Below, in pieces: positions 39,301 to 49,885 of a DNA stretch of 64,000 bases (the first letter of the stretch is position 1; the number at the start of each line of letters is the position of its first letter). The stretch spans positions 620,001-684,000 of the forward strand of contig NC_134026.1 in assembly GCF_964204645.1 (NCBI RefSeq), given 5' to 3'. The notes below the pieces were generated by a model. That model was given only the letters and a program-made list of their open reading frames with translations. It was not told the origin of the DNA and searched no databases. The stretch is from Tubulanus polymorphus (lineage: Eukaryota > Nemertea > Palaeonemertea > Tubulaniformes > Tubulanidae). The translations under genes and the position numbers were made by a program.

Positions 39301-42300
39301 AAACAAATGGGAATGCTCCACGTGTATGGTGATGAACGAAAACAGTAAAACAAAGTGCGTAGCGTGCGAGGCTAATAAACCAGGAGCACTCCCTCCATTG
39401 GGGAAAGAGTTCTCGATGCCAGTTGGAAACTGGGAATGCTCCACGTGTTTAGTGCCGAATAAATGCGACGTTACGAAATGCGTGGCTTGTGAAACGAGTA
39501 AACCGGGATTCGAAGCCAGCAATCCGAACAATAAGAAGTGGGAGTGTCTGACATGTATGATTTACAACAAGACGGACGCGTTGAAATGTGCCGCCTGCGA
39601 GTCGCCTAATCCTAATCCGCCTAAACAACAACAGCAGATCGGGTTCGGGGATAGATTCAAACCGCCTGCTGATAGCTGGGAGTGCGATACATGCCTCGTG
39701 AACAATAAACCCACTAGTGAGAAGTGTATAGCTTGCAGTTCTCCGAGAGCTGGTAGTCAGGTCACATCAGGTATTTATCGTCTGTTGTTTATTTGAATTT
39801 GTTTCTAACCTCTTATGAATCAAATTTGAATTGAACAAATGTTACAAAACCCTTCAGGGAACGAGGAATTCTATAACCGATAGTTCATTATATCTTGCAG
39901 GTTTTACTAAACCAGTTGGAGGACCTTTCCAATTCAAACCATCGACGTCTGAGAATAAAACATCATCGCCGTTCGGTGGTTTCACATCTGAGTCGTCCGA
40001 TTCGACCGGGTTTAAATTACCGGCCTCGACGACTGGTGGATTTTCATTCAAACCGGCCGCCGTTGATTCCGCGAAATCGATAAATCCGTTTGCTGCGAGT
40101 CCGACGAATAATACCGGTTTGAAATTACCGGCTGCGACTGTTGATTCGAAACCGGTCGGGTTCGCGTTTAATACAACTACAGATACAGACATTACTGTGA
40201 AACCTGCTGAAACGAGTGCGGTACCGCCCCGCAACGATAAGACACCGTCTGCTGCTGTCGTATCGAGCGACTCGTTTAAATCGAGCGAATCTTCAAAACT
40301 ACCGAGTTATAATGAAGCGGTTAAAACCACGACGACTAAAAACAGCGGATTCTCATTCGGAAATACTGAAAATAAAACTGTATTACCAGTCGCAGGGTCG
40401 GTATTCGGTTCAGTTGATAAACCAAGCGTTGAGTCGTTCAGTTCAGCTAGTAGTAGTTTATTCATGTTCGGGGCGCCTAAAGACACTTCAACGCCGTCAC
40501 TCAGTAAACCGTTAGGGGCTGGCGGTAGTTTTGGAGCCGGTAATCCTTTACTCACCGGTGGATTTAAAGCTGCGACCAGCGAGTTTAAACCCACGTCTAT
40601 CGGAGGATTAGGATCGACCAGTCCCGGTCAGAAGAGGAAAGGTGGAACCGATGATGAACCACCAACTAAAAAACAAGGATCAGGTAAGATCACAGTATAT
40701 AAAACATTAGATAATGAATCAGCGATGTACTTTATGAAAGCACCTTATCAACGGGAAGCTGCAGGTAAATATGTTTTTTGCGTTTTTTTTTTCAGGATTT
40801 CAATTTTCTACCGGAGCGTCAGTTGCTGCCCCCAACACAGGTATGGTAGTCGACCTCGATAATCATATCTGCATTCAATAACTCCTTAACCACTGCATCT
40901 CAGGGAATAGTCAGGGGGGAAAAGTCAAATAAAAGTGGCCATCATCATATTTAAACTGTGTGCTGATATTATATCTGGTATTTAAGGTGGTATTGTGTTT
41001 GGATTACCCTCAGCTGCAGCTAGTTCGACCACCTCCACTGATAAACCCTCAACCGGTTTATTCACGTTTGGAGTTCCTACGAGCAGCGCCCAGGATTCAT
41101 CGTCTAACAAACCATCCACCGGTAAGCCTTCAATTCAGTCTCTTGCAGCAGTTTGAGCAAATCTTATCTGATTTTAACTGCCTGAAATGTTTGTATGATC
41201 TATTAAAGTAATAGAGTTTTAACCGATTGTTGAATGTTTTGCGCAGGATTTGGAAGTTTTGGTTCTGCGAATCAATCCTCATTCACATTCGGTGCTGTCT
41301 CTACGAATGCGGGTTCTACCTCAACGGTTCCAGCTCCGATGTTTGGTTCTACGTCTGGCCAGTCACAGTCGAATACGTTCAGTTCATCTATACCAGCATT
41401 TGGTTCTTCAGCTACTGGATCTACACCATTTGGTTCTTCAGCTACCAGCTCTACATTTGGTTCCTCAGCTACTGGGTCTACACCATTTGGTTCTTCAGCT
41501 ACTGGATCTACACCATTTGGTTCTGCAGCTACCAGCTCTACCACATTTGGTTCCTCAGCTACCGGCTCTACCACATTTGGTTCCTCAGCTACTGGATCTA
41601 CACCATTCGGTTCGTCAGCTACTGCTCCCATATCATTTGGTAACAATTTGACTCCGAGTTTTGGCTCTACTACGACAGCAGGTTCTACTACGCCATCGTT
41701 TGGATCAGCTACTCCTGCGTTCGGTCAGTCATCCACGCCTGCGTTCGGGCAGCAGGCAGCCGTTCCTAGTTTTGGATCGAATTCATCTACAACAACTGGA
41801 TTTGGAGCAGCTGCGCCTTCATTTGGATCAACTGCACCATTGTTTGGACAGCAGCAGACGGCACCTAACACCGGTACGTTTGAAATACTCACAAATACAC
41901 TAATTCATGTGGCGAAATTATTTTTAAACGATTTTGTTTGTGATTCAAAGTTTTGTGATTCATCAAAAAGTATTTTATGAAAATGTTCAGATCTCTGATA
42001 TTATTCTGTTTTCTGACAGGTTTTAGCGCTTCATCTGCGTCTGCTAATCCGGCTAGTATTTTCCAGTTTGGAACACCTCAGGTAATTTGTTCGTAATCTT
42101 CAAAATCATCAAAAATAGTATTTTGTGTATTTAATTCTGTCAATGACTCTTGTGTATTAACAGACAGCTGCACAGCCAGCTGCTGCACCAGCGTCGAATG
42201 CAGGATTTAACTTCGCCGTAGCTGCACAGCAACCGAATACTGGAGGTTTTAATTTCGGAGCTCAGACTGCTGCACCGAACAGCTTCAATTTCTCTGGTTC

Positions 42301-42815
42301 AGCCGCTCCCGCTCAGGCTCCGTCATTTGCATTTAAGTAAGTTATCGTTTACTGGGTTCTAAAACTTCATAAATAATGTCAATGACCGATTTTTGTTACA
42401 GTTATTCTGACTTGAATTAGGTACATTGAAGAATGCTATGAAAATGAATTCATGCAGCGTACACAAAACTTGAGACCATTTTGTCTCTGAACTTAATAGA
42501 ACCAGGGCTGTGTTTCACATAGATGTGGAAGAAAAATAGTCCCTGGGAACATTTTGAAATTTGTCTGTTATAACCATTGTTTCTCATTGTAACTATGGTG
42601 GTTGTTACCCAGATTGAGGATTTACCCCTAGGGATAACTTTGATACTCAGTCTATGAAACCAGCAGGAATTTGGCTGTTTTGAATGGATTTTAAATGGAT
42701 CTTGCTAATGCGTTTTGTTTCTATTTGCAGCGCGACACAATCTACTGCTAATGGCACCGCAACACCTCAACCACGCCGATACAAGAAAGCCGTGAGAAAA
42801 CTATCCCGCAAATAA
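33345..42815 (+). CDS. NUP153: Nuclear pore complex protein Nup153, 23 coding exons
   Basis: Exons: 33345-33440, 33816-33941, 34208-34394, 35004-35144, 35229-35329, 35778-35927, 36182-36301, 36505-36558, 36649-36690, 36807-36884, 37082-37384, 37870-37981, 38063-38140, 38408-38488, 38561-38652, 38909-39770, 39901-40764, 40796-40840, 40987-41121, 41247-41873, 42020-42081, 42164-42336, 42731-42815; about 1537 residues (human 1475). A nuclear-basket nucleoporin. The N-terminal pore-targeting part carries SPYYPGKTVYGG, SSTARKIL and KMRREKG like the vertebrate protein. Repeated SGSVMDIL-type motifs lead into six RanBP2-type zinc fingers (W-x-C-x2-C-x10-C-x2-C), about residues 605-629, 669-692, 720-743, 761-784, 797-820 and 843-866. 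An FG/FxFG-repeat domain follows for the last ~650 residues, and a basic end (RRYKKAVRKLSRK). Vertebrates have four fingers, so six is an expansion. All exon phases join in frame. Confidence 0.93.
34026..34072 (+). repeat. tRNA-like SINE head (candidate)
   Basis: In NUP153 intron 2, TGGCTCAGCGGTAGAGC resembles a pol III A box, and AGTTCGAAC about 25 bp later resembles a B box. The anticodon-loop U33 position is not canonical, so a SINE-derived or decayed tRNA is more likely than a functional tRNA. Confidence 0.4.
35472..35764. repeat. Tandem duplication in NUP153 intron 5
   Basis: Copies at 35472-35609 and 35641-35764 share AGTGAATATTTCAC, AGCTAAATTACAAAGATACAC and ATAGAACCTGTTT in the same order, about 165 bp apart. 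The second copy ends 14 bp before exon 6, so it supplies part of that exon's splice-acceptor region. Confidence 0.85.
35990..36080 (+). repeat. Dispersed repeat family B, copy 1 (NUP153 intron)
   Basis: GGGAATTCTG, CTTGAAAAT and GTCTTGTT(C/G)TTG(C/T)TGGTGA also occur in the same order at about 37672-37745 in another NUP153 intron. A degenerate interspersed repeat; no structure or coding capacity seen. Confidence 0.5.
36335..36485 (-). repeat. Dispersed repeat, copy 2 (NUP153 intron)
   Basis: Reverse-complement match to 11770-11995: AGGAAAACTCAGGGAATTTGAC, CCTGGAAAACTC and GAATTGTAACATTCT correspond to the inverse of motifs there. Confidence 0.65.
37672..37745 (+). repeat. Dispersed repeat family B, copy 2 (NUP153 intron)
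   Basis: Partner of 35990-36080, with the same motif order at lower similarity. Confidence 0.45.
39223..39261 (+). repeat. 18-bp coding tandem repeat in NUP153
   Basis: Two near-identical units encode KPGGGA-KPGGGA in the linker between zinc fingers 2 and 3. Confidence 0.8.
41399..41640 (+). repeat. Coding minisatellite of FG repeats in NUP153
   Basis: About eight units of 27-33 bp, each encoding FGSSATGSTP-type residues, within NUP153 exon 20. Near-identity of the DNA units shows recent expansion or homogenisation of FG repeats. Confidence 0.85.
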
Positions 42816-42895
42816 TCCCGCGCACAATTACATCGTGATGCGTAGAATCCTAATATTCCTTTAGTATTGAAGTTACATTTCAGACTAATAGAATT

Positions 42896-42942
42896 CTACC
42901 ACAAACTGAGGAATGTATATTAACACAAACTGAGGAATGTAT
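42896..42942. repeat. Short direct repeat in NUP153 3' UTR
   Basis: Two copies of ACACAAACTGAGGAATGTATAT-type sequence follow each other directly. Confidence 0.85.
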
Positions 42943-44690
42943 ATATTGGAACAGAGTATGATGTATACAGTAATGATCTGTAGGTATATATCCATTCTAT
43001 AGGCTATTAATTATTGATTAATGAGAGTTTGCGTATTTTTATCCATGATTTTCTGCCACTCTTCAGCGATACATGAGTAGAATAGGTTTTACATTCAAAA
43101 TTCATCGAATCATCGGTGAAAATACCTTTGAAATCAGTAGTATTTTCTTGATGAATTACGAACCCCTGTCAAATAATCTAAAATTACTATAAATATCTCG
43201 CCACATTTAGTTGTATATATTATTGAAAGAATATCAGATTATTTGTAAATAGGTGGCGTTACTGGTCATTTTCACTTGCTTGCGTAGAATTCATCTGAGG
43301 AAACAACAATTATAAAGATGGCGTGTAAAATGTATAAAGTCTATATAGATGTAATTGCTTTATCTCTTGTTAAGAAGAATTATTGTGCATTTTTGAAAAT
43401 GAAAAAGTATTTGTTGGATTAATGATGTTGTATGAGGTATGAATGGAATATTTACTATTCTTCGAGTTGCATCTGTAAATTCTATTCTCATATTGCAAAT
43501 TAAGTGGTCTTCATTACCGGAATTGTGCAGGGCTGCGGTCATATTTAAACAGTATATTTACTTCCTAGAAATCCCTGGAAATCCAGAATCCAGTTCCACA
43601 GTTTTCAGTCTCATGTCAATTGAAAATTAACGAATATAAAACTCTTTAGAAGTGAATAAGATTTAACTGTTGAACTGGACTGTGGCTTCTGAGAAGTTTG
43701 ATGTTTGAGATTCACGTTGTAGTAACTCTGAGATACTCGAACACGTATCAAACACGTATCAAACATGTATCGTGGTTTAATTCATTGAAATATTGATAAT
43801 TTTGTTGTGTTTGTTTTGTGTGTGTGATGCTTCCTTCATTTGACCTGGAAGTCTCAACTGTGATTGTTTATTTGAATTTGTATTAAATATAAAAAGCTGG
43901 TCCTCTTGGCTCATTAAGTATTTCTATCATTCCACATCTGCCTTGATTTTGATAACGAAATTGTTTTTATATACGTGAGAAGTAAATCGAGCTTCTATGA
44001 CCAGCTTATTGTGTAAATTATTGTAAATAGTTTAACAAAGTCGAATCGGCTCATAAATCCTCACCTGCCAGGGTCTGCGTGTGAATATACTTAAATTAAA
44101 AATACCTACTGCATTTCTGGCTGATTAAGAACTGGCAAGTGAGGATGAGACAGGAATGAGAATTAATGATAATGTATTTATTTCCCTTCGAAACGAGTTT
44201 ATATATAAATAAATAGAGCGGGAAAATATCGAGAATTTTCGGAAAATCGTGGGTTAAAGAAAAATACGTTGTCAATAATTGTGGGTTGTTATGATGTGTC
44301 ATCTTTTTTAAATGAAAAAATAAAGAAGAGAATATTACATTTAATTTAATTTTAACCGTTGTCATTCTTTGCGGGCGATGATAGAAGTAAAGACCTACCA
44401 TTTCTCATGATCACCAGCGTAAATTCGAGATACAAGCTTGTACAGGAGCCTGTTCAATACTTGCCCCAGGGAATAAATTTGACTGATTTGAGCCTCATCT
44501 GTTCTACACATTTATCCCTACACAAACCCAACACGATCGATACGGTGGGGGAGGGGTGTGATTTTGAAATCAGAAGCCCTTGAATAACTGCGTGGATTTG
44601 TATCATTAACTTTGGTTTGAGGAGCATCATATTTGATTTTCAAAACAGGAATTAGACTTCATACATAGTCATCATTAGTTATCGATGACT

Positions 44691-44702
44691 GATAAGCTTA
44701 TC
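44691..44702. promoter_or_regulatory. Palindromic GATA site upstream of EMI-like gene 1
   Basis: GATAAGCTTATC is a perfect palindrome made of two opposed GATA-factor sites, about 75 bp before the start codon. A second GATA-type sequence follows at the CACGTG-like stretch only loosely. Binding is inferred. Confidence 0.45.
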
Positions 44703-44773
44703 GCACGTGAATGTCCGGCACTGACATATCTGAAACCTGACCTCACTAAATCTGTCCAGTTTTTCATATCAAT

Positions 44774-45866
44774 ATGATGAAGCTGTAAGTAATTCGCTAG
44801 AAAATTCATCATTCAATTGGAACCTGCTTGACATTACTTTACGTAGATTTACCCAATCATGGTATTGATGATTTTGCGTTGTTTTTTTCTAGATCATTCT
44901 TACTAATCGCACTATCCGCAGTAATTGGATCTGTTGTTAGTCTGGATAAGACGACCTCATCATCCGACAACAACTTCCCTTCGAAACTCGCTAAACGACT
45001 GGCTAACGCACCGATACAGAATCTGCCTAAACCATTGCAATCTGATATAGCAAAAGAAACAAGGTATCATGATATGAATTCGTGCGGATGATTTTTACTT
45101 TATTGCTCCTGATATTCATGCAGTAAACACCGTGTTTGGTTCGGAATTCTTTCCTCAGTTGTTTCAGTTACTTGCGCTGGTTTAATCATTCGTTTTCTTT
45201 TCAGTACATGGTGTTGTGAAATTAACGTAGTGAAGCAGGGTAAACGGTCAATAGGAACCGCTGCTTATTACCGCACTAAACTATCATATACTGTTTACAA
45301 ATCTTGTGGAATAGGATCATGGGGCAGTTGTACTGACTATCTTCAACAATACAAGTAATTTGAAAAACTACTTTAAACGAGCAACATCGAGATCCTTCTT
45401 GATTAAATGTTGTATGGGACCTTCCGAACGTGGCTCATACTTCGTTTTGTTTTACTCCAAAAAACGATGAAGTCTTTTGGATTTTTTTTTAGGTTAAAGG
45501 TGGTCTATGGAATCAAGTATAAATACTTCACGTATAAAGAGCAATGTCCGACAGAATATCAGATATGTTGTTCCGGATACCTGTTAGTGGCTGGTCAATG
45601 CATGTGTAAGTACGATAGAAATCTCGACATCAATCTTTCGTCATTAAATATCTTGCGAAAAAAAAGAACCGTTACATTGTTCCGAAATCATGGACGACAT
45701 TTTGGTCATCTTTGTCACACGAAACGCAACCTCATTAAGGGTCGCACTAATGTTGTTTAAACGAGGAAGGAATTAGTTTATGTCTAATTATCTCATTTCA
45801 GCGCTTGAGTGGGTGAAGAAGAATCACAAGAAATTGATGGAACTCAATCTCATCGGTGCAATCTAA
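44774..45866 (+). CDS. EMI-like secreted cysteine-rich protein 1 (group I)
   Basis: Exons 44774-44784, 44893-45063, 45205-45354, 45493-45605, 45802-45866; 169 residues. Exon 1 is an 11-nt microexon (MMK plus two bases) and the signal peptide (MMKLSFLLIALSAV...) spans exons 1-2. Residues ~25-60 form a linker ending in an amphipathic segment (LPKPLQSDIAKE). The cysteine module has Cys 64, 65, 95, 103, 129, 136, 137 and 147: TWCC, SCGIGSWGSC, CP....CCSGYLLVAGQC. A charged helix-like tail (LEWVKKNHKKLMELN) ends the protein. The Y-x-C-x-W-G..C, repeated Y-x-V-x-Y and CCxGY..C pattern resembles an EMI domain, which in emilins mediates extracellular multimerisation. AATAAA at 45909-45914. It lacks the HWCC His and the CGTWGWSRC consensus of its neighbours, so it is the most divergent of group I. 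Confidence 0.8.
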
Positions 45867-46598
45867 TTATCGATGTCTATCGCATAGAATTCTATTAGTA
45901 TTGACGTAAATAAAGATAATTGTATGTGAACAGAAGAATATTTAGTTATTTGTTTAACTTTTCAAGCGGTTTTTATGACCTATTCACGCGGCGGTGAGAG
46001 TCGTGGTCAAGCGAAAATGCAAAACCGAAGCTGACTACATACCATTTGACGACCAACAGGACCTTACTACCGCATCGATTAGCATGAAAATCACTTAAGA
46101 TTTTCTCACAATATAACGTTAAACAGGCAATATTAAGAGAGGAAAAATCGAGAGAAAAAAATTCGAGAGGTTTATTCACAAAGTTGAATTGCTGTCAAGA
46201 GCTGCACTTATGGCGTGTTTATCATGTATGAGAGTCACCCGTTTCATAAGCTGACAATTAAAAGACCCACCGACCCCGATTGTCATCAGCCTACAGGGTT
46301 CAGACGGATTTTGTTGATGTACACAGGAGACAGGATTTATTAATTTCAAGTGTGCCTCTAACACCTGAAAGTCCTCGCTGTCAAATATCGTCACCATGGA
46401 CCAAGGCGTATCGTATAAACGGTCAATCAATGGTGATAATTTCACAGTTTATTCACATGTCCGACTCAGTGTGACCGAGATAAGAACTTATCTCGACAAG
46501 CAGATCATCGATCGGATAAGCTTTTCTGCGGAGGTGTTATGTCCGGTTCGGATATAGTGCCCCACCTCAATTTCCATATTGAAAATAGACTTTTAAAA
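45867..46598. other. Spacer between EMI-like genes 1 and 2
   Basis: Contains the gene 1 poly(A) signal at 45909-45914 and, near the right end, the inverted GATA sites. ORFs on the minus strand (45973-46179, 46176-46445) have no family features. Confidence 0.5.
46476..46523. promoter_or_regulatory. Inverted GATA sites upstream of EMI-like gene 2
   Basis: CGAGATAAG and CTTATCTCG are perfect 9-bp inverted arms separated by AA (46476-46495), about 105 bp before the start codon. GGATAAGCTT follows at about 46513. The same inverted-GATA design appears before gene 1. Confidence 0.45.
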
Positions 46599-48064
46599 AT
46601 GCAGCTGTAAGTTAGTGTGCGTGTGAACTGAATCGATGTATATTTAGACCTAAAATAACAGATCATCATGATATATTTTTCAATAAGATTGGCTGTAATT
46701 GTTCTCACTGGTTTCGCGTTGATATCGGCTGCTGATAATGTGACCGATGTTGACGCTGGTCAGCAGACGAGCAGTAATTTATTCGGCTGGCTCGCTAAAA
46801 CATCCATAGACGATTTTCCCGCCGAATTACAAAGAGACATCAGAGAAGCCGGAGTTATGTAAGTTTCGCTCAAATAATTAGATAAATCAGTGACGTCCAG
46901 CTATGACGGCGCGACAAATATTCTTTTAAGGATTTCCTCTCTTAATTCTTCATCTCTCTGGGGTCAATAGCTCATTAGTTGGTTAGAGTTAACTGATGTA
47001 TGAATGCTGAAGTATGAATGCTGAAGTGAAGATTGCAATTTGCAATGTAACTATGATTTGTCCACCAGTTAACTCTAATACCAACTTTTGAGCAACTGTA
47101 TCCAGAAGAGAAGTATAGGCTGGGACCTTTTTGATACTAGCATCGATTCAGCTAAATTATTGTAATATTTCAGATCTCACTGGTGTTGTTCGTTGAAACT
47201 GGTGAAATATAAACAGAGTAGTTTTGGAGCAGTCAAGTATTACTCGGTGTCGCATAGAAAAACTCATTACGGAAAATGCGGAACCTGGGGCTGGTCGAGA
47301 TGTACCTATCATAAAGTTCACTACTCGTCAGTTCATTTCGAACATATACTTTATTCATAGGCAATCGCATTCTAAACTTTTTCGCTCAATACATTTTATT
47401 TCTATTGATAAATCATTGCTTTTGAGTTGCAAATAATAGCCAGCAATAAAGGCATCATTTAAGCTAAAACAAAAAAGAGACTGACCAAATATTCAAAATC
47501 ACTTGACATCTGATGAATCGAACCCTGGGCCGTCAGCATACGAAGCCAGATGACCAACCACTACGCTACTGAACTGGTGTGTAGGGTGGCCTCTTGTACA
47601 TTCTACTTGACTCGTGGTCAGTGTTGGCGTCACCGCCATTCAGTTGGCGTCACCACCATTCATTCAGACTTGGTCCAGAAACAGAAGACAGGGCTTGATA
47701 AAGAAATCCCCCAAGTCATGTCAGCCTATACAAGAGTTAAGACATAATTTGGCAGGATATGTAATGAATTTAAATTGTGAATATTATTTGATTTGTAGGA
47801 GTAATCACCAATATGTGACCGGGTATTCAAGTGTGAGTTATAAGGAGAAATGCCCAGAGAAACACTATATCTGCTGTTCTGGTTATGTACTGGTAGCTGA
47901 ACAATGTATGAGTAAGTCTTTGTGTACGATCCATTTCAAATACATCCGTAAGCATTTTCTGGAAATATTCATAAAACACCATGAATTATCTTTTTACAGC
48001 CGTCGAATGGGTGAAGGAGCATCACAACGTACTGTTACAATTGAATAATGGTGGACATATTTAA
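46599..48064 (+). CDS. EMI-like secreted cysteine-rich protein 2 (group I)
   Basis: Exons 46599-46606, 46688-46858, 47174-47326, 47799-47911, 48000-48064; 169 residues, the same length as gene 1. An 8-nt microexon gives MQ plus two bases; the acceptor of exon 2 is a weak AAG (46687), chosen because it restores the family's frame, length and signal peptide. An alternative start at the ATG 46668 would also give a signal-like leader. Linker motif: LFGWLAKTSIDDFPAELQRDIREAG. Cysteine module: HWCC, KCGTWGWSRC, KCP....CCSGYVLVAEQC. Tail: VEWVKEHHNVLLQLN. Exon 3 ends at GTCAGT, a slightly unusual donor. The intron after exon 3 holds a tRNA-like sequence and the intron before it a foldback repeat. 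AATAAA at 48160-48165. Confidence 0.8.
46970..47093. repeat. Foldback element, about 25-bp inverted arms
   Basis: Left arm GCTCATTAGTTGGTTAGAG (from 46970, then TTAACTG) is the inverse of the right arm ending ...CAGTTAACTCTAATACCAAC (47065-47084) TTTTGAGC. Between them is a 14-bp direct duplication (TATGAATGCTGAAG twice). The left arm also resembles a tRNA A box. A MITE or SINE-derived hairpin in gene 2's second coding intron. Confidence 0.65.
47512..47574 (-). repeat. tRNA-like SINE head (candidate)
   Basis: On the minus strand, TAGCGTAGTGGTTGGTC (A-box-like) is followed at tRNA spacing by CAGGGTTCGATTC (B-box-like). An anticodon-loop-like TTCGTAT lies between. It sits in an intron of EMI-like gene 2 and most likely marks a tRNA-derived SINE. 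Confidence 0.5.
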
Positions 48065-48398
48065 ACATACCTCCAAACCTACAGAGCTTTGAAACATGAC
48101 GTTATATCATGACTTGATTTACTTTATGACAAACGTCTCTTGTTCTCATTAAAACTTAGAATAAAGTATTTTGAAATCTTGAATGATTTTTAGTTATTCT
48201 TTTGTTTTCTCGACTCCCTTTAGTTGGCTACATGTATATTGATAATTCAATTTATCCCCCATCGAATTCGATATCTATCCTTAATTGGATATGACGTAGA
48301 TATTTATATAAAGTGGTCAGATATCTTATCAGTTATTTCTGCGACCGAATAGGATACTTTTAATGGTGAGAAGATCGTTTGACCAATTCACGTCTAAA
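48065..48398. other. Spacer between EMI-like genes 2 and 3
   Basis: Gene 2 3' UTR with AATAAA at 48160-48165, then the TATA-containing promoter of gene 3. Nothing else seen. Confidence 0.6.
48305..48335 (+). promoter_or_regulatory. TATA box, GATA site and initiator of EMI-like gene 3
   Basis: TATATAAAG at 48305-48313 is followed about 25 bp later by CTTATCAGTTA, which combines a GATA-type site with a TCAGT-type initiator. The predicted start site lies about 70 bp before the ATG. This is the clearest core promoter in the array. Confidence 0.6.
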
Positions 48399-49885
48399 AT
48401 GAAGTTGTAAGTGACGAAGAGCAGTATTGGAATTGGAAGATTTTGAGGATTCTGAACAATTTCCGTTAAGATAATTTTACGGAGCTGAATTTATGAATAA
48501 TTAACGTATTGTAGGTTACTGAGTTTGGTTGTATTTGTTGTGTTTATCTATGTGGTGATTGCGAGTGATCGGGAGGATAGAGAAGTCGGAAATGACCTGG
48601 TCGGGTGGCTCGCTAGGACGAAATTACAAGATTTCCCATTGGATTTACAACGACAGATTCGAGCCGTTGGAGACAGGTTTGTTCAGTTCCAACCGTATTT
48701 TTCTCGCTTTTAAAAAATCAAATAGTTGTATAAGGTATCATTATTCCAGTACTAAATTCCGGGGCTGAATTGGGGGCCAAAATATTCCTAGGTAACGTTT
48801 TGAAATTTTGTTTGAAATATGAAACTCAAGCGCAGTTTATTGATACGTTACAAGCGTTACAATGAAAATCCATCCCTGCCATACGCTATTGTAACAAGTA
48901 GAAAAACCGTGCTATTGTTTTGTTGTTATTTGTTTTTTGTAGCTCACATTGGTGTTGTGCAATAAACGTCATTAAGTACAAGCATAGCACGTACGGTAGA
49001 GTGAGATATTACACGACACGACATCGAAACAAACGTTACAAGAAATGTGGGACCTGGGGCTGGTCTCGTTGTGTCGTCCACGATATAGTTTACAAGTAAA
49101 TTCATCTATATATATATAGAGAAGTTCAATTCTTAGAGATTTATAGTTCATCTGGACATTTTGAACTCAAGCATAGTAGAAATTGTAGAAAAAAGAAACT
49201 GATCTTAGTTAGGCCTATTCGTTTGTAGTATATATCGAAATTCTAAAGAAAGAAATATATTCATACCCTGCTTCCTGGTTTGATGAGATTTAAGAAAAAC
49301 ATCTTGCATTTATTCAAACAGGAAACAAGTCGGATACGCGGTCAAATACTCAGCTGTCAGTTTCAAGGAAACTTGTCCAAATCATCATCATACGTGTTGT
49401 TCTGGGTACATCCTCGTGGCGCAGCAATGTATGAGTAAGTTGAATGTGACAAAATTCATATTTCTACTAATAACCCTGGACATATTGCTGCGAAAAGTAT
49501 ACCGGGATTTTGGTGCTGAATTCGTTAAAAAAACGAGACTTCCCCAGGACCAAAATAAGTCGTAATTTTGCTGGAATTGCTTCAACCACAAGAAATTAAT
49601 AGAAAAAAATCCAATTAGGTTCATTTTCCAAGTATAGATAATGTATTTCATTCCTAAATCACATTGTATTGTAATCCTAAATGCTCCTAAATGTCATATT
49701 TATAATGTACATCGTCATCAGGTCAGATTTTGTGTGATATATTTCTACACTGCAGAAATTGACACTAAAAATGTAATGACACAGATTGAAATCGGTTAAT
49801 GATATTTATTTATTTTTCAGCCGTTGAATGGGTGAAAGAAAATCACAAAATATTAATCGAACTTAAAAATAAAGGTCATATTTGA
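48399..49885 (+). CDS. EMI-like secreted cysteine-rich protein 3 (group I)
   Basis: Exons 48399-48406, 48515-48676, 48943-49095, 49322-49434, 49821-49885; 166 residues. An 8-nt microexon (MK plus TT) precedes the exon encoding LLSLVVFVVFIYVVIAS, a strong signal peptide. Linker: LVGWLARTKLQDFPLDLQRQIRAVGDR. Cysteine module: SHWCC (Cys 61, 62), KKCGTWGWSRC, TCP....CCSGYILVAQQC, with tyrosines and valines spaced as Y-x-V-x-Y before the last part. Tail VEWVKENHKILIELKNKGHI. The module is highly basic (many Lys/Arg before CGTWGW). This is the clearest representative of group I. AATAAA at 49892-49897, immediately after the stop. Confidence 0.85.

Larger units (their letters stand above)
42816..44773. 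other. NUP153 3' UTR and intergenic region
   Basis: No supported gene. Starts with the NUP153 3' UTR, including a 22-bp-type direct duplication at 42896-42942 (ACAAACTGAGGAATGTATAT twice). The right end holds the promoter of the first EMI-like gene. The short ORFs at 43360-43630 and 44096-44583 have no recognisable features. Confidence 0.5.

Noticed and set aside
38938-39531. 197-residue minus-strand ORF opposite the NUP153 zinc-finger exon
   Set aside because: Antisense shadow of a repetitive coding exon; its sequence merely mirrors the finger repeats.
39771-39900. Reading through between the zinc-finger exon and the FG exon of NUP153
   Set aside because: Contains an in-frame stop after ..RLLFI; GTATTT donor and TTGCAG acceptor define an intron with matching phase.
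41227-41643. Plus-strand ORF with repeated WFFSYW-type sequence
   Set aside because: It is the wrong frame of the NUP153 FG minisatellite; the FG frame matches the exon phases and the known family.
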